This document shows, piece after piece, positions 35,801-43,878 of a stretch of DNA of 64,000 nucleotides (the first letter of the stretch is position 1; each line of letters starts with the position of its first letter). Under the pieces are notes generated by a model. It did not search any database, was not told the origin of the DNA, and worked only from the letters and a program-made list of their open reading frames with translations. Origin of the DNA: Kamptonema formosum PCC 6407 (GTDB lineage Bacteria > Cyanobacteriota > Cyanobacteriia > Cyanobacteriales > Microcoleaceae); assembly GCF_000332155.1 (NCBI RefSeq), contig NZ_KB235908.1, forward strand, positions 92,932 through 156,931, in the 5' to 3' direction. The translations under genes and the position numbers were made by a program.

Positions 35801-36935
35801 GTTTATTTTAGATGAAAAGCCTGTTGATGGAATTACAGCTCTTTTGACAACTCTGGGTAAAGCTGTAGGTAATCCTCATCGGTTAGTAGCTAATCAGGAT
35901 AAATCTTTTATTGGTTCGTTAGTGCTGGGTATGGGTTTTGTCTTGACTCTAGAAGAAGCCCAAGCATTAATTGAAAAAGACCCTTGTAACAAAAATGTTT
36001 TATTTCCTTATTTGAATGGTGAGGATTTGAATTCTCGCCCAAATCAATCTCCTAGTCGTTGGGTGATTAATTTTAAGGATTGGCCGTTGGATGCTGAACA
36101 TGACGATCCGAAAAAGCCAAAGGGCAAACCTTATGCGGTTGATTATCCTGATTGTTTGGCAATTTTAGAAGAGAAGGTTAAGCCTGAGAGAGAGATGAAA
36201 GCTGCTGATGTCGCCGCCGCCGCATGGTGGCAATTTTGGCGAATTCGTGCAGAACTCTATGATGCGATTTCAGATTTGGATCGGGTAATGGTAACTGCCC
36301 GTGTCAGCGCCCATCATTTTCTCGTACCTGTACGAAAAAATCAGGTATTTTCTGATCGCTTAGTTGTTATTGCATCACAAAGCTTTTCTGACTTTGCAAT
36401 CCTTTCATCTTCGTTGCATGATTTATGGGCGCATAGACCAGGCACAACTACTCATGAAACTCGGAATACTTACTTCCCACAGGAATCTTTTGAAACCTTC
36501 CCTTTCCCCTCATCAACTTCAAACCTAGAAGGCATTGGCGAAAAATATTACACCCACCGCCAATCCATCATGCTTTATCGCCAAGAAGGATTAACCAAAA
36601 CCTACAACCGCTTCCACAACCCCGACGAAACCGCCGCCGATATTCAACAACTGCAAGAATTGCACGTAGAAATGGATAACGCCGTCGCCGCCGCCTACGG
36701 TTGGCAAGACATAGACTTAGGGCATGACTTCCACGAAACCAAACAAGGATTGCGCTACACCATCAGCGAAACCGCACGGCGGGAAGTGCTAGATAGACTC
36801 TTGCTGCTGAATCACGAACGCTACGACGAAGAAAAAGCCCAAGGGTTGCACGATAAAGGGAAGAAAAAGGGGAAAAGTGGGGGGAAAACTGCTAAAAAAC
36901 AGGTATCATCTGAGGGACAGTTAAGCTTATTTTGA
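32853..36935 (+). CDS. drmMI: DISARM adenine-specific DNA methyltransferase DrmMI
   Basis: This is a 1,360-residue N6-adenine methylase of the large type IIG-like DISARM form. I take the ATG at 32853 (MSTARHHAEW) because the longer frame runs through heptamer repeats. The SAM-binding motif is KVCDMAMGSGAFLVQTCRYL (about residue 608) and the catalytic motif IV is LVGNPPFQGGKKITG (about residue 868). The N-terminal ~450 residues hold a nuclease-like and helical region; the C-terminal ~350 form the target-recognition and tail part, ending in a lysine-rich segment. It marks host DNA so that DISARM spares it. Neighbours drmD, drmA and drmB complete the core. Confidence 0.85.
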   Translation: MSTARHHAEWLSLVEASGPFLSLPVLLKVFPSGLDAHDSEHFKLLRLAYEEWQDNQLGARPEKAIHRAWVEFVLRQTLELPEEVLLEGQRIPPGLQTTVAEQGETLRPDWVIVNPQETPNTGTPRLLVQIVPAEQDLEKPLAGQRWKASPATRMMELLHAANVRLGLVTNGEHWMLVNAPRGETTGFISWYGTLWLEEHLTLRAFRSLLGVRRFFGVDDSETLETLLTQSVTDQQEVTDQLGYQVRQAVEVLVQALDRIDQDRNRSLLQNISETQLYEAALTVMMRLVFLFSAEERKLIPSAGGEALYNEYYAVSTIAAKLRSDADKFGEEVLERRSDAWCRLLATFRAVHGGIRHDLLDVPAYGGSLFDPDRFPFLEGRVRGTRWQEISAEPIPVNNRIVLHLLEALQILQIRVGGTLEPRRLSFRALDIEQIGHVYEGLLDHTAVRATSPVLGLIGTREREPEVALLELERLQAKGEEDLVKFVKEQSNKSPAALRKALSVGILPRVQERLRAACNNDGELYQRVLPFAGLIRLDTLEYPMVIPEGSVYVTQGSNRRETGTHYTPRSLTEPIVQYTLEPLVYEGVAEGKPKEQWRLKSAKELLQLKVCDMAMGSGAFLVQTCRYLAERLVEAWEGLERENPGQVVIAPEGTLSKFRPDECPIPKDSDERLAVARRIVAERCLYGVDKNPLAVEMAKLSLWLITLAKGRPFTFLDHAFKWGDSLVGVNLEQLRYWNLDTTGTPALFADKIRREVEQVIELRRQIAAKPGMTAQDQTEKAYLLAKANAIANDLRDGCDLLVASYFNDLSETEREGLRQTLLTVFRDGASVSERMRQVLPDLEKLRPFHWHLEFPEVFLDDSAPKGFAALVGNPPFQGGKKITGVLGTDYRDFLVERIANGKRGNADLCAYFFLKAQQLLSFNGGFGLVATNTIAQGDTREVGLDQLVANGCVIIRTVPSRKWEGTASLEVAYVWLRKGNWQGKFILDEKPVDGITALLTTLGKAVGNPHRLVANQDKSFIGSLVLGMGFVLTLEEAQALIEKDPCNKNVLFPYLNGEDLNSRPNQSPSRWVINFKDWPLDAEHDDPKKPKGKPYAVDYPDCLAILEEKVKPEREMKAADVAAAAWWQFWRIRAELYDAISDLDRVMVTARVSAHHFLVPVRKNQVFSDRLVVIASQSFSDFAILSSSLHDLWAHRPGTTTHETRNTYFPQESFETFPFPSSTSNLEGIGEKYYTHRQSIMLYRQEGLTKTYNRFHNPDETAADIQQLQELHVEMDNAVAAAYGWQDIDLGHDFHETKQGLRYTISETARREVLDRLLLLNHERYDEEKAQGLHDKGKKKGKSGGKTAKKQVSSEGQLSLF

Positions 36936-36953
36936 TTAGCAGATGAAACAAAC

Positions 36954-37061
36954 GTTCGTAGTAGGGACTTCAGTCCTTATCGCACTAAAGTGCTTACTAC
37001 AAACGTAAAATGTTCGTAGTAGGGACTTTAGTCCCTCTAGCACTAAAGTGCTTACTACGAA
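36954..37061. repeat. Dispersed palindromic repeat, two tandem copies
   Basis: Copy A (36954-37004) and copy B (37012-37061) each start with GTTCGTAGTAGGGACTT and end with GCACTAAAGTGCTTACTAC. Each contains two self-complementary cores, GGGACTTTAGTCCC-like and GCACTAAAGTGC. The same family occurs at 32021-32068. They fill the gap after the methylase gene and could act as a transcription barrier between converging genes. Confidence 0.8.
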
Positions 37062-37074
37062 ATTTATTCTACTT

Positions 37075-37422
37075 TTAGCCCACTGCATAATCACTCAATT
37101 CCCGCATGAAAGGAGGATAAAAACCTAACACAATATCTTGTTTTGGTACACCAAAATTGACTAAATCTGCTGCAATATCATGTTCTGTTGAATTGTAAAA
37201 AATCCAGATTTTCTCATTGCGAATATCAAGATGTATTATACAATCATGCACCCAGCGTTTATGCTGCCAACCCAGATGCACAATTTGATAGTGATTTCGC
37301 TGTGTATCAAAGATAGTTTCAACTTCAATATCACCATAAGCTGGCTTAATTTCTGCGTAACCCATCAATAATTGCTGTACAATTTGCTGATAGTTGGTTA
37401 ATTGATCCGTTAGTTTTTCCAT
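37075..37422 (-). CDS. xisI: XisI family protein
   Basis: At 115 residues it has the standard XisI length. Visible features are the N-terminal KLTDQLTNYQQIVQQLL, a GDIEVETIFDTQRNHYQIV strand pair, GWQHKRWVHDCIIHLDI, and a C-terminal GFYPPFMRELSDYAVG. XisI was first described with XisF and XisH as required for excision of the fdxN element in heterocyst development, but homologues are scattered widely in cyanobacteria outside that element, often on mobile DNA. It overlaps xisH by 13 bases. The pair is inserted on the opposite strand between drmMI and drmA. Confidence 0.9.
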   Translation of the reverse strand: MEKLTDQLTNYQQIVQQLLMGYAEIKPAYGDIEVETIFDTQRNHYQIVHLGWQHKRWVHDCIIHLDIRNEKIWIFYNSTEHDIAADLVNFGVPKQDIVLGFYPPFMRELSDYAVG

Positions 37423-37853
37423 TGTGAAATTTGCTCCAGTTCAATGTCGTAAATAATCAATTTTACGGAATTTTCTTGCAGCATTGATGCTGGAAAATCA
37501 AGTTGAAAGAAGCTGTTATAGATTAAATCGGGTATGGCTAAATAGAGAATGCGATCGGGTTCTTCACGACGCAATGCAGCCCGATAGTTAATAAACTGCC
37601 CCAGTGCTGTATGAAACTCAGAAATTGCCGATGCACTAGCTAAAAAACTTTTGACTTCCACCGCAATTTTCTCATTTCCTCGCTCTGCTGCCAGTAATCG
37701 TTCTGCCCCCAAGTCAATTTCCATATCTACACCGCCCACTTTAATTTTAAGTGGATCGTGAGTAACATTCCACCCATCCTTAGTAAGAGCCGTCTTAACA
37801 ACTTGATGAAAACGATCCTTAGCCACAATAGACGATTTAATATAAAGGTGCAA
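37410..37853 (-). CDS. xisH: XisH family protein
   Basis: XisH is a PD-(D/E)XK-like fold protein that works with XisI. The protein has KTALTKDGWNVTHDPLKIK, EIDLGAERLLAAERG and KIAVEVKSFLA, the expected Asp and ExK positions, and a C-terminal YLAIPDLIYNSFFQLD segment. The ATG at 37853 gives nine extra residues; a GTG nine codons in begins AKDRFHQ and would match the usual family start. No clear ribosome binding site favours either. Recent proposals treat XisHI as a possible toxin-antitoxin or defence pair, which fits its place in a defence island, but nothing here proves it. Confidence 0.9.
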   Translation of the reverse strand: MHLYIKSSIVAKDRFHQVVKTALTKDGWNVTHDPLKIKVGGVDMEIDLGAERLLAAERGNEKIAVEVKSFLASASAISEFHTALGQFINYRAALRREEPDRILYLAIPDLIYNSFFQLDFPASMLQENSVKLIIYDIELEQISQWKN

Positions 37854-37984
37854 TTTAAAACTATCACATTTAGTGAAAGATTGTGCGTTAAGCGTAGCCG
37901 TGACGCACCCTACGTATTTAAATGTGGTATTATGCTAAAAGGCTAAATTGCTAATTTATAAATATTACGAAATATTGCAATGTT

Positions 37985-40900
37985 ATGAATATTATCCAAC
38001 TCCCTGCTATACTACCTGGCAACTTAGACCTCGCAGCGATTAACGAACAGTTAAAAAATCGCGCCGCCCAACTAGATTGGAGTAGCGTCATTTCTGCCAA
38101 CGAACAACATTTAGCAGTTTTATTAAAGGATCTTAGCTTAGATGATAGCGATGTCATCGACTTAGAAAATCCTACCATGTCCGATAACATTGCTCAAAAA
38201 GTTGTACATTATTTCAATACCCATCCAAATATTGAAGACAATACCCATCCAAATATTGAAGACAATACCCATCCAAATATTGAAAACAATTCTCCTTCTA
38301 TTTTACCAACCATAAGTTATTATCAAATTCGGGCAAAATTAGAAAAAGCAATATTAAATGATTTACTCGGCCCAGCGGGAGGAGACTATGAAGAGATAGA
38401 CGAAATGCGAGTTAGCGATCGCTACCTCGTCGGATTAATCGCACCTAGCGATCGGCATATTGTACCCGAAGAACTGGAAGAAACGCCCGAACAAATGGAT
38501 GAATTAGCCATTTCCGGTAGCGGTACTTTAGAAGAAGGCACAACCGAAAGTAACATTCTCCCCGCCGAGAAAATGTTTCCCTCCGCAATTGGCATGACTT
38601 TTTGTGTTGATGGAAATGCCAAAATAATTAAAGTAAAAGCAGGGTGGGGACAATACGAAAGAGAGAAAAGCGAAAGCGCCCAAACTTCGACTGGCGAAGC
38701 AAAAACCTTGTGGCGACGCTACCCGATTCGAGGAACCTCACCGGATATTATCTTAAAAGTAGGTACGATTAATCCTTGGCAAATCGATCCAGAAAAAGCA
38801 GTATTTGTTCAAGGTCAAATTCGTCAACAGCATCAAGATTGGATCGTGACTCTCTTCTTAGTTAATGGACAAAAAGAACCGGAAATTAGACGCGATAGCG
38901 CTTGGTTATTTCAACCAGAACTAAGCGTTGAATCTGCCGACCCCAATTATCCCGATATTTTCATTAAACGGCGACTGAAACGCCAACTCGGTAAACTCAA
39001 CCCCGTCTTATTTGCCGAAGAACAAGCAATGGCGATGCAGTACCGCGACTGCATAGAATTTGCCGTTGGACACGGGACAGGCGTACACGCAGAACTTTTA
39101 GGCGGAAAGTGCGATCGCGAAGCCAGCCAAAGGCATCGGGCTATCCGCCTTGCTACTAAAGTCGTCCCCGCCTACGAAGTTCCCCAAACTACGCCGCCAA
39201 CTATTGAGGAAATACCGGGACTGGCGGGATTAATTTTAGATATGAAAGAACTAGCAGAAATTCCCGATTTATCAACTGCTTTAAGTTCTTTAACTATTGC
39301 TTATAGTGAATGGATTACCCAACAAAATGCGAAAATTGCCGACCCCGCCGCCGATTTAGGCGATTATCAGGATGCGGCAAAATCGGCATTGGCAAATTGT
39401 CAAATAACTTGCGATCGTATTCACGCAGGAATTGACTTATTACAAACAGATTCTAACGCCACTGAAGCCTTCCGATTTATGAATTTGGCAATGTGGCAAC
39501 AGCGGATTCACTCAATTTATGCAGAAAATAAACGGCGCGGCGAAGCCAGCGAATGGGATAATATTGATATTCCCAAGAATCGCACCTGGAGACCGTTTCA
39601 GTTAGCTTTTATCCTGCTAAATCTTCCCAGTATCACCGAATTAGACCACCCAGATCGATGTCATCCCACAGATGCGATCGCAGATTTACTTTGGTTCCCC
39701 ACTGGCGGCGGTAAAACCGAAGCCTATCTAGGATTAACAGCCTACACCATTGGACTGAGAAGATTGCAAGGAGATATTGCCGGACGTTCCGGCGCAGCAG
39801 GCGTTGCTGTCCTCATGCGCTACACCCTCCGCCTCTTAACATTACAACAATTTCAACGCGCCACAACCTTAATTTGTGCCTGTGAAGAAATCCGCCGTCA
39901 AGATGAAAATAAATGGGGAAAAGAACCGTTTAGAATTGGGTTATGGGTAGGGATGAAAACCACACCAAACCGAACCGAACAAAGCAATGAATTTCTCAAA
40001 CAAAAACTCGGACAATACCAACCCACTAGCAGCGGTTCCCCCCATCAATTAACTAACTGTCCTTGGTGTGGTTCTCAAATTGACCCCGGCAAACAACATA
40101 TTAAAGTAGAATCCTTTGCCAAAGGACAAGGACGCACTTTAATTTACTGTGGTGATAGTTTAGGGAAATGTTTATTTACCCAAAAACAATCTCCCACCGA
40201 AGGTTTACCCATCGTAGTTGTAGATGAAGAAATCTATCGTCGTTTGCCAACATTAGTGATAGCAACTGTTGACAAATTTGCCCAAATGCCTTGGAATGGT
40301 GCTGTACAAATGCTATTCGGACAAGTAGACGGATATTGCACCCGTCACGGTTTTCGTTCTCCTGAAATCGAAGATACAAACTCTCACCCCAGTAAATACG
40401 GACTCCCCACTGCTAAAACAATTCCTAGCAATCCCTTGCGCCCGCCAGATTTAATTATTCAAGATGAATTACACTTAATTAGTGGCCCTTTGGGAACCCT
40501 AGTCGGACTCTATGAAACCGCCGTAGATCGACTTGCATCCTGGGAAGTTAACGGTAAAATAGTTCGCCCAAAAGTAATCGCTTCCACTGCGACAATTAGA
40601 CAGGCGCGTGACCAAGTACATAACCTATTTTTGCGCCAAGTGCAAGTTTTTCCCCCCCAAGGTTTAGATATTCAAGATAACTTCTTTTCCTGTCAGCGTC
40701 CGCCTTCAGAGGATTATCCAGGTCGGCGCTATTTGGGGATTTGTGCCACAGGAAGGCGATTAAAAGCAGCATTAATTCGCGTTTATACGGCAGTATTGGC
40801 AGCCTCTCAATATTTGTTTGAAAAATATGGCGATTCTGTTGACCCTTGGATGACCTTAGTGGGTTATTTTAACTCCATGCGGGAATTAGGAGGAACCAGG

Positions 40901-41812
40901 CGTTTAGTGGATGATGACATTCAATCTCGCTTAGGAAAAACCGACCGCCGAGGGTTAGCAAAACGTCTGAGGCTGGAAGTAGAAGAATTGACCTCGCGCA
41001 AAAATTCTACCGATATTCCCATTGTATTAAATTGGTTAGAAACTCCTTTTTCTTCAGAGAAGTCCAATAAAAGTAACAAGCGCAAACCCTTAGATGTTTT
41101 ACTAGCTACTAATATGATTTCTGTGGGCGTAGACGTAAAACGTTTAGGCGTAATGGTAGTGACAGGTCAACCCAAAAACACTGCTGAATACATTCAAGCG
41201 ACCTCGCGGGTAGGGCGAAGTTTCCCCGGTTTAGTATTTACTGTTTATAACTGGGCGCGACCGAGAGATTTATCCCATTACGAGCAATTTGAACATTATC
41301 ATGCTACCTTCTATCAGCACGTTGAAGCCCTCTCAATTACTCCTTTTGCCCCCCGCGCCCTTGACCGAGGATTAGCTGCTTTATTCGTTTCCTTAGTGCG
41401 TTTGGCAGGTAGCGAATTAAACGCGAATGATAAAGCTGGTAGGATTTCTCGCCATCATCCTTATGTGGAAGCTGCTATGAATGCGATTTGCGATCGCGCT
41501 TTGGCATTAGGCGATACTAAAACCCGCGATTTAGTAAAACAGGAATTAGAAACTAAATTAGACTATTGGTTAGCAGAAGCAGCGAATACGACGGGAGGAA
41601 AAGTATTAGGATATCAGACCAAAAAAGATGGGGTGACAATGGGATTATTAGAACAACCAGGACAAAGCAATTGGCAATCATTTACTTGTTTAAATTCCTT
41701 GCGAAATGTTGAACCGAATATTGGATTAATTTTAGACGATCGCATCCCCGATGATGACGATCGCCCCACCCAATCAATGAGTGAAACTACCCCAATAGAT
41801 TTAGACTTGTAG
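37985..41812 (+). CDS. drmA: DISARM helicase DrmA
   Basis: DrmA is a large ATPase that pairs with DrmB to engage incoming DNA. The N-terminal ~300 residues are family specific and contain a three-unit repeat of HPNIEDNT. Walker A is WFPTGGGKTEAYLGLTAYTI (about residue 569), the DExx box is IQDELHLISGPLG (about 826), followed by IASTATIRQ. The C-lobe has LLATNMISVGVDVKRLGVM (~1037) and YIQATSRVGRSFPGL (~1068). Two C-pairs, CPWCGSQ and a later CGDSLGKC, suggest a small zinc insert between the lobes. At 1,275 residues it fits the family. Confidence 0.9.
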   Translation: MNIIQLPAILPGNLDLAAINEQLKNRAAQLDWSSVISANEQHLAVLLKDLSLDDSDVIDLENPTMSDNIAQKVVHYFNTHPNIEDNTHPNIEDNTHPNIENNSPSILPTISYYQIRAKLEKAILNDLLGPAGGDYEEIDEMRVSDRYLVGLIAPSDRHIVPEELEETPEQMDELAISGSGTLEEGTTESNILPAEKMFPSAIGMTFCVDGNAKIIKVKAGWGQYEREKSESAQTSTGEAKTLWRRYPIRGTSPDIILKVGTINPWQIDPEKAVFVQGQIRQQHQDWIVTLFLVNGQKEPEIRRDSAWLFQPELSVESADPNYPDIFIKRRLKRQLGKLNPVLFAEEQAMAMQYRDCIEFAVGHGTGVHAELLGGKCDREASQRHRAIRLATKVVPAYEVPQTTPPTIEEIPGLAGLILDMKELAEIPDLSTALSSLTIAYSEWITQQNAKIADPAADLGDYQDAAKSALANCQITCDRIHAGIDLLQTDSNATEAFRFMNLAMWQQRIHSIYAENKRRGEASEWDNIDIPKNRTWRPFQLAFILLNLPSITELDHPDRCHPTDAIADLLWFPTGGGKTEAYLGLTAYTIGLRRLQGDIAGRSGAAGVAVLMRYTLRLLTLQQFQRATTLICACEEIRRQDENKWGKEPFRIGLWVGMKTTPNRTEQSNEFLKQKLGQYQPTSSGSPHQLTNCPWCGSQIDPGKQHIKVESFAKGQGRTLIYCGDSLGKCLFTQKQSPTEGLPIVVVDEEIYRRLPTLVIATVDKFAQMPWNGAVQMLFGQVDGYCTRHGFRSPEIEDTNSHPSKYGLPTAKTIPSNPLRPPDLIIQDELHLISGPLGTLVGLYETAVDRLASWEVNGKIVRPKVIASTATIRQARDQVHNLFLRQVQVFPPQGLDIQDNFFSCQRPPSEDYPGRRYLGICATGRRLKAALIRVYTAVLAASQYLFEKYGDSVDPWMTLVGYFNSMRELGGTRRLVDDDIQSRLGKTDRRGLAKRLRLEVEELTSRKNSTDIPIVLNWLETPFSSEKSNKSNKRKPLDVLLATNMISVGVDVKRLGVMVVTGQPKNTAEYIQATSRVGRSFPGLVFTVYNWARPRDLSHYEQFEHYHATFYQHVEALSITPFAPRALDRGLAALFVSLVRLAGSELNANDKAGRISRHHPYVEAAMNAICDRALALGDTKTRDLVKQELETKLDYWLAEAANTTGGKVLGYQTKKDGVTMGLLEQPGQSNWQSFTCLNSLRNVEPNIGLILDDRIPDDDDRPTQSMSETTPIDLDL
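38216..38287 (+). repeat. 24-bp tandem repeat inside drmA
   Basis: Three copies of a 24-base unit (38216-38239, 38240-38263, 38264-38287; the last with one change) encode HPNIEDNT three times in a linker of DrmA. The unit length keeps the frame, so copy number can vary without breaking the gene. Confidence 0.9.
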
Positions 41813-41917
41813 GGGCAATCCCCCACGATTGACTTGTCAGATGGGCGGACGCGCCACCGACACCACCGCTAGATATTTGCACAAATCATTTAGGTTCGCC
41901 ATATATTAGTTAATACA

Positions 41918-43783
41918 ATGACCACCAATCAATTCCCTTCTAAAAACAAAGTTGGTGAACTCCGACCCAGCCAAATTTTATTCTCTTCAGGCATTGGTTC
42001 TATTGTAGATTTACCCAACTTATCAACTATGGTAATGGGATTAGATGATTGGGAACTCACTCACGCCTCAGAATTAGGAGAAGCCCGGTTACTAGCAGCA
42101 GTGCAAAAAGAAATCGGTAATCAAGTCAAAAAATTGCTAACGCCGCCTATATCGGAATCAAACAATACCATCCCTAACTTATTTGATGAAAGCGCCAAAG
42201 TAGGAATTCCCGTCTCACCTTTCCCCACCTGGGTAGTTTGTCCCCAATGTCGATTACTCGCCCCTTTAAAATCGGGACTATTTGAGTTAAAACGCGATCG
42301 CCATCGACCCGACCAAAATCGCTATATTCATAGTAATTGTCGCACATTTTCTCCAACAGTTATCCCTGCCAGATTTTTAGTAGCTTGTCAACACGGACAC
42401 TTAGATGATTTTCCCTGGCACTACTTCGTTCATAGAGGTAGTAGTAATTGCAAAGGTTCTCTGCGTCTCTATGAATATGGCATTTCTGGTTCTGCTACTG
42501 ATATTGAAGTAAAATGCGATAGTTGCGGTAAATCTCGCCGACTGTCCGATGCCTTTGGCGAACTTGGTAAAATGAATATGCCTCAATGTCGCGGTCGCCA
42601 TCCCCATTTACGCAACTTTGCAGAAGATGGATGTACCAAACAAATGAAAAGTATCTTACTCGGTGCATCCAATAGCTGGTTTCCTATCACCCTTTCCGTA
42701 CTCTCAATTCCCACTACTATTAATCAACTGGGGCAACTGATTGATAAACATTGGTCGGTGTTAGAAAAAGCTATTACAATTGACATTTTAGCTGCTTTCC
42801 GCCAAATCGGTCAACTCAAAGAATTTGCTAAATATTCAGATGCCGAAATCTGGAAAGAAATTTTACAAAAACGTCAAGAAACAGGTGAAACCGAATGCCT
42901 TGACGTGAAAGATATCAAAACCCCAGAATGGCAAGTTTTTTCTAATGCCGATACCAGTTTGAATAGCGCTGACTTTTGGTTAACACCCGTCACCGCCCCT
43001 GATGGTTACGAAGCTTATTTTGAAAAAGTTGTCTTAGTAGAACGCTTGCGAGAAGTTCGTGCTTTAGTTGGTTTTACACGCATCGAATCTCCTGGTGATT
43101 ATGCTGAAACAGGAGAATTACCCGAAGAATACTGGGCTCCTTTGAGTCGTTCTGAACCTACATGGGTTCCAGCTTCAGAAGTGCGCGGCGAAGGTATTTT
43201 TATGCAGTTTCAAGAAGAAAAACTACAAAACTGGTTATCCAGTACACCTGGATTAAAAACTTACGAACAACAAAGCTTAGAAGCCCATCGTCGTTGGCGC
43301 AGGGCGCGTTCCTTAGATCCTGATACTAATTTCCCCGGTATTCGTTATATTTTACTTCATTCCTTCGCTCATGCTTTGATGCGACAATTAGTAATAGAAT
43401 GTGGTTACAATGCTGCTAGTTTGCGGGAACGCATTTACTCAAAAGATCCGAAGGAAGATAATGGCCCAATGGCTGGTATCTTGATTTATACAGCCGCACC
43501 CGATAGCGAAGGTACACTAGGGGGATTAGTCAGTTTAGGGGAACCAGGTACTTTTGGCCGTCATATCGACCAAGCTTTAGAACAAATTGGTTTATGTGCT
43601 TCTGACCCTTTATGTGCGGAACATAGCCCCTTACAAAATACAACTTCTTTGCATTGGGCGGCTTGTCATGCTTGTTTGTTTAGTCCTGAAACATCCTGCG
43701 AACGGGGAAATAAATATCTCGATCGCACTTTGTTAATTCCTACTATGAATGCTGATTTATCTGAATTAGCTTTTTTTGAGTAA
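41918..43783 (+). CDS. drmB: DISARM DUF1998 protein DrmB
   Basis: DrmB partners DrmA. The N-terminus has the typical GELRPSQILFSSGIGSIVDL. Cysteine clusters at WVVCPQC (~107), VKCDSCGKSRR (~200) and CHACLFSPETSCERGN (~584) are zinc sites. The DUF1998 domain lies at about 470-600, with LHSFAHALMRQLVIECGY, GILIYTAAPDSEGTLGGL and the final cysteine cluster. The length (621) is normal. The expected fifth DISARM gene, the PLD-type drmC, does not follow; the next gene is dnaN. Confidence 0.9.
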   Translation: MTTNQFPSKNKVGELRPSQILFSSGIGSIVDLPNLSTMVMGLDDWELTHASELGEARLLAAVQKEIGNQVKKLLTPPISESNNTIPNLFDESAKVGIPVSPFPTWVVCPQCRLLAPLKSGLFELKRDRHRPDQNRYIHSNCRTFSPTVIPARFLVACQHGHLDDFPWHYFVHRGSSNCKGSLRLYEYGISGSATDIEVKCDSCGKSRRLSDAFGELGKMNMPQCRGRHPHLRNFAEDGCTKQMKSILLGASNSWFPITLSVLSIPTTINQLGQLIDKHWSVLEKAITIDILAAFRQIGQLKEFAKYSDAEIWKEILQKRQETGETECLDVKDIKTPEWQVFSNADTSLNSADFWLTPVTAPDGYEAYFEKVVLVERLREVRALVGFTRIESPGDYAETGELPEEYWAPLSRSEPTWVPASEVRGEGIFMQFQEEKLQNWLSSTPGLKTYEQQSLEAHRRWRRARSLDPDTNFPGIRYILLHSFAHALMRQLVIECGYNAASLRERIYSKDPKEDNGPMAGILIYTAAPDSEGTLGGLVSLGEPGTFGRHIDQALEQIGLCASDPLCAEHSPLQNTTSLHWAACHACLFSPETSCERGNKYLDRTLLIPTMNADLSELAFFE

Positions 43784-43878
43784 TTCTATATCTAAAGTTG
43801 AGTGACAAGCTGCTAATACAAGCTATTCTCTACGCAGCTAACGCTGCCCCCGTTTAGCAGCTATTTTAACGCACAAAG

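Noticed and set aside
37075..37853. XisH/XisI as evidence that this is a heterocyst DNA-excision element
   Set aside because: XisH and XisI homologues are widespread outside the fdxN element, and no XisF-type recombinase or matching att repeats were seen here.
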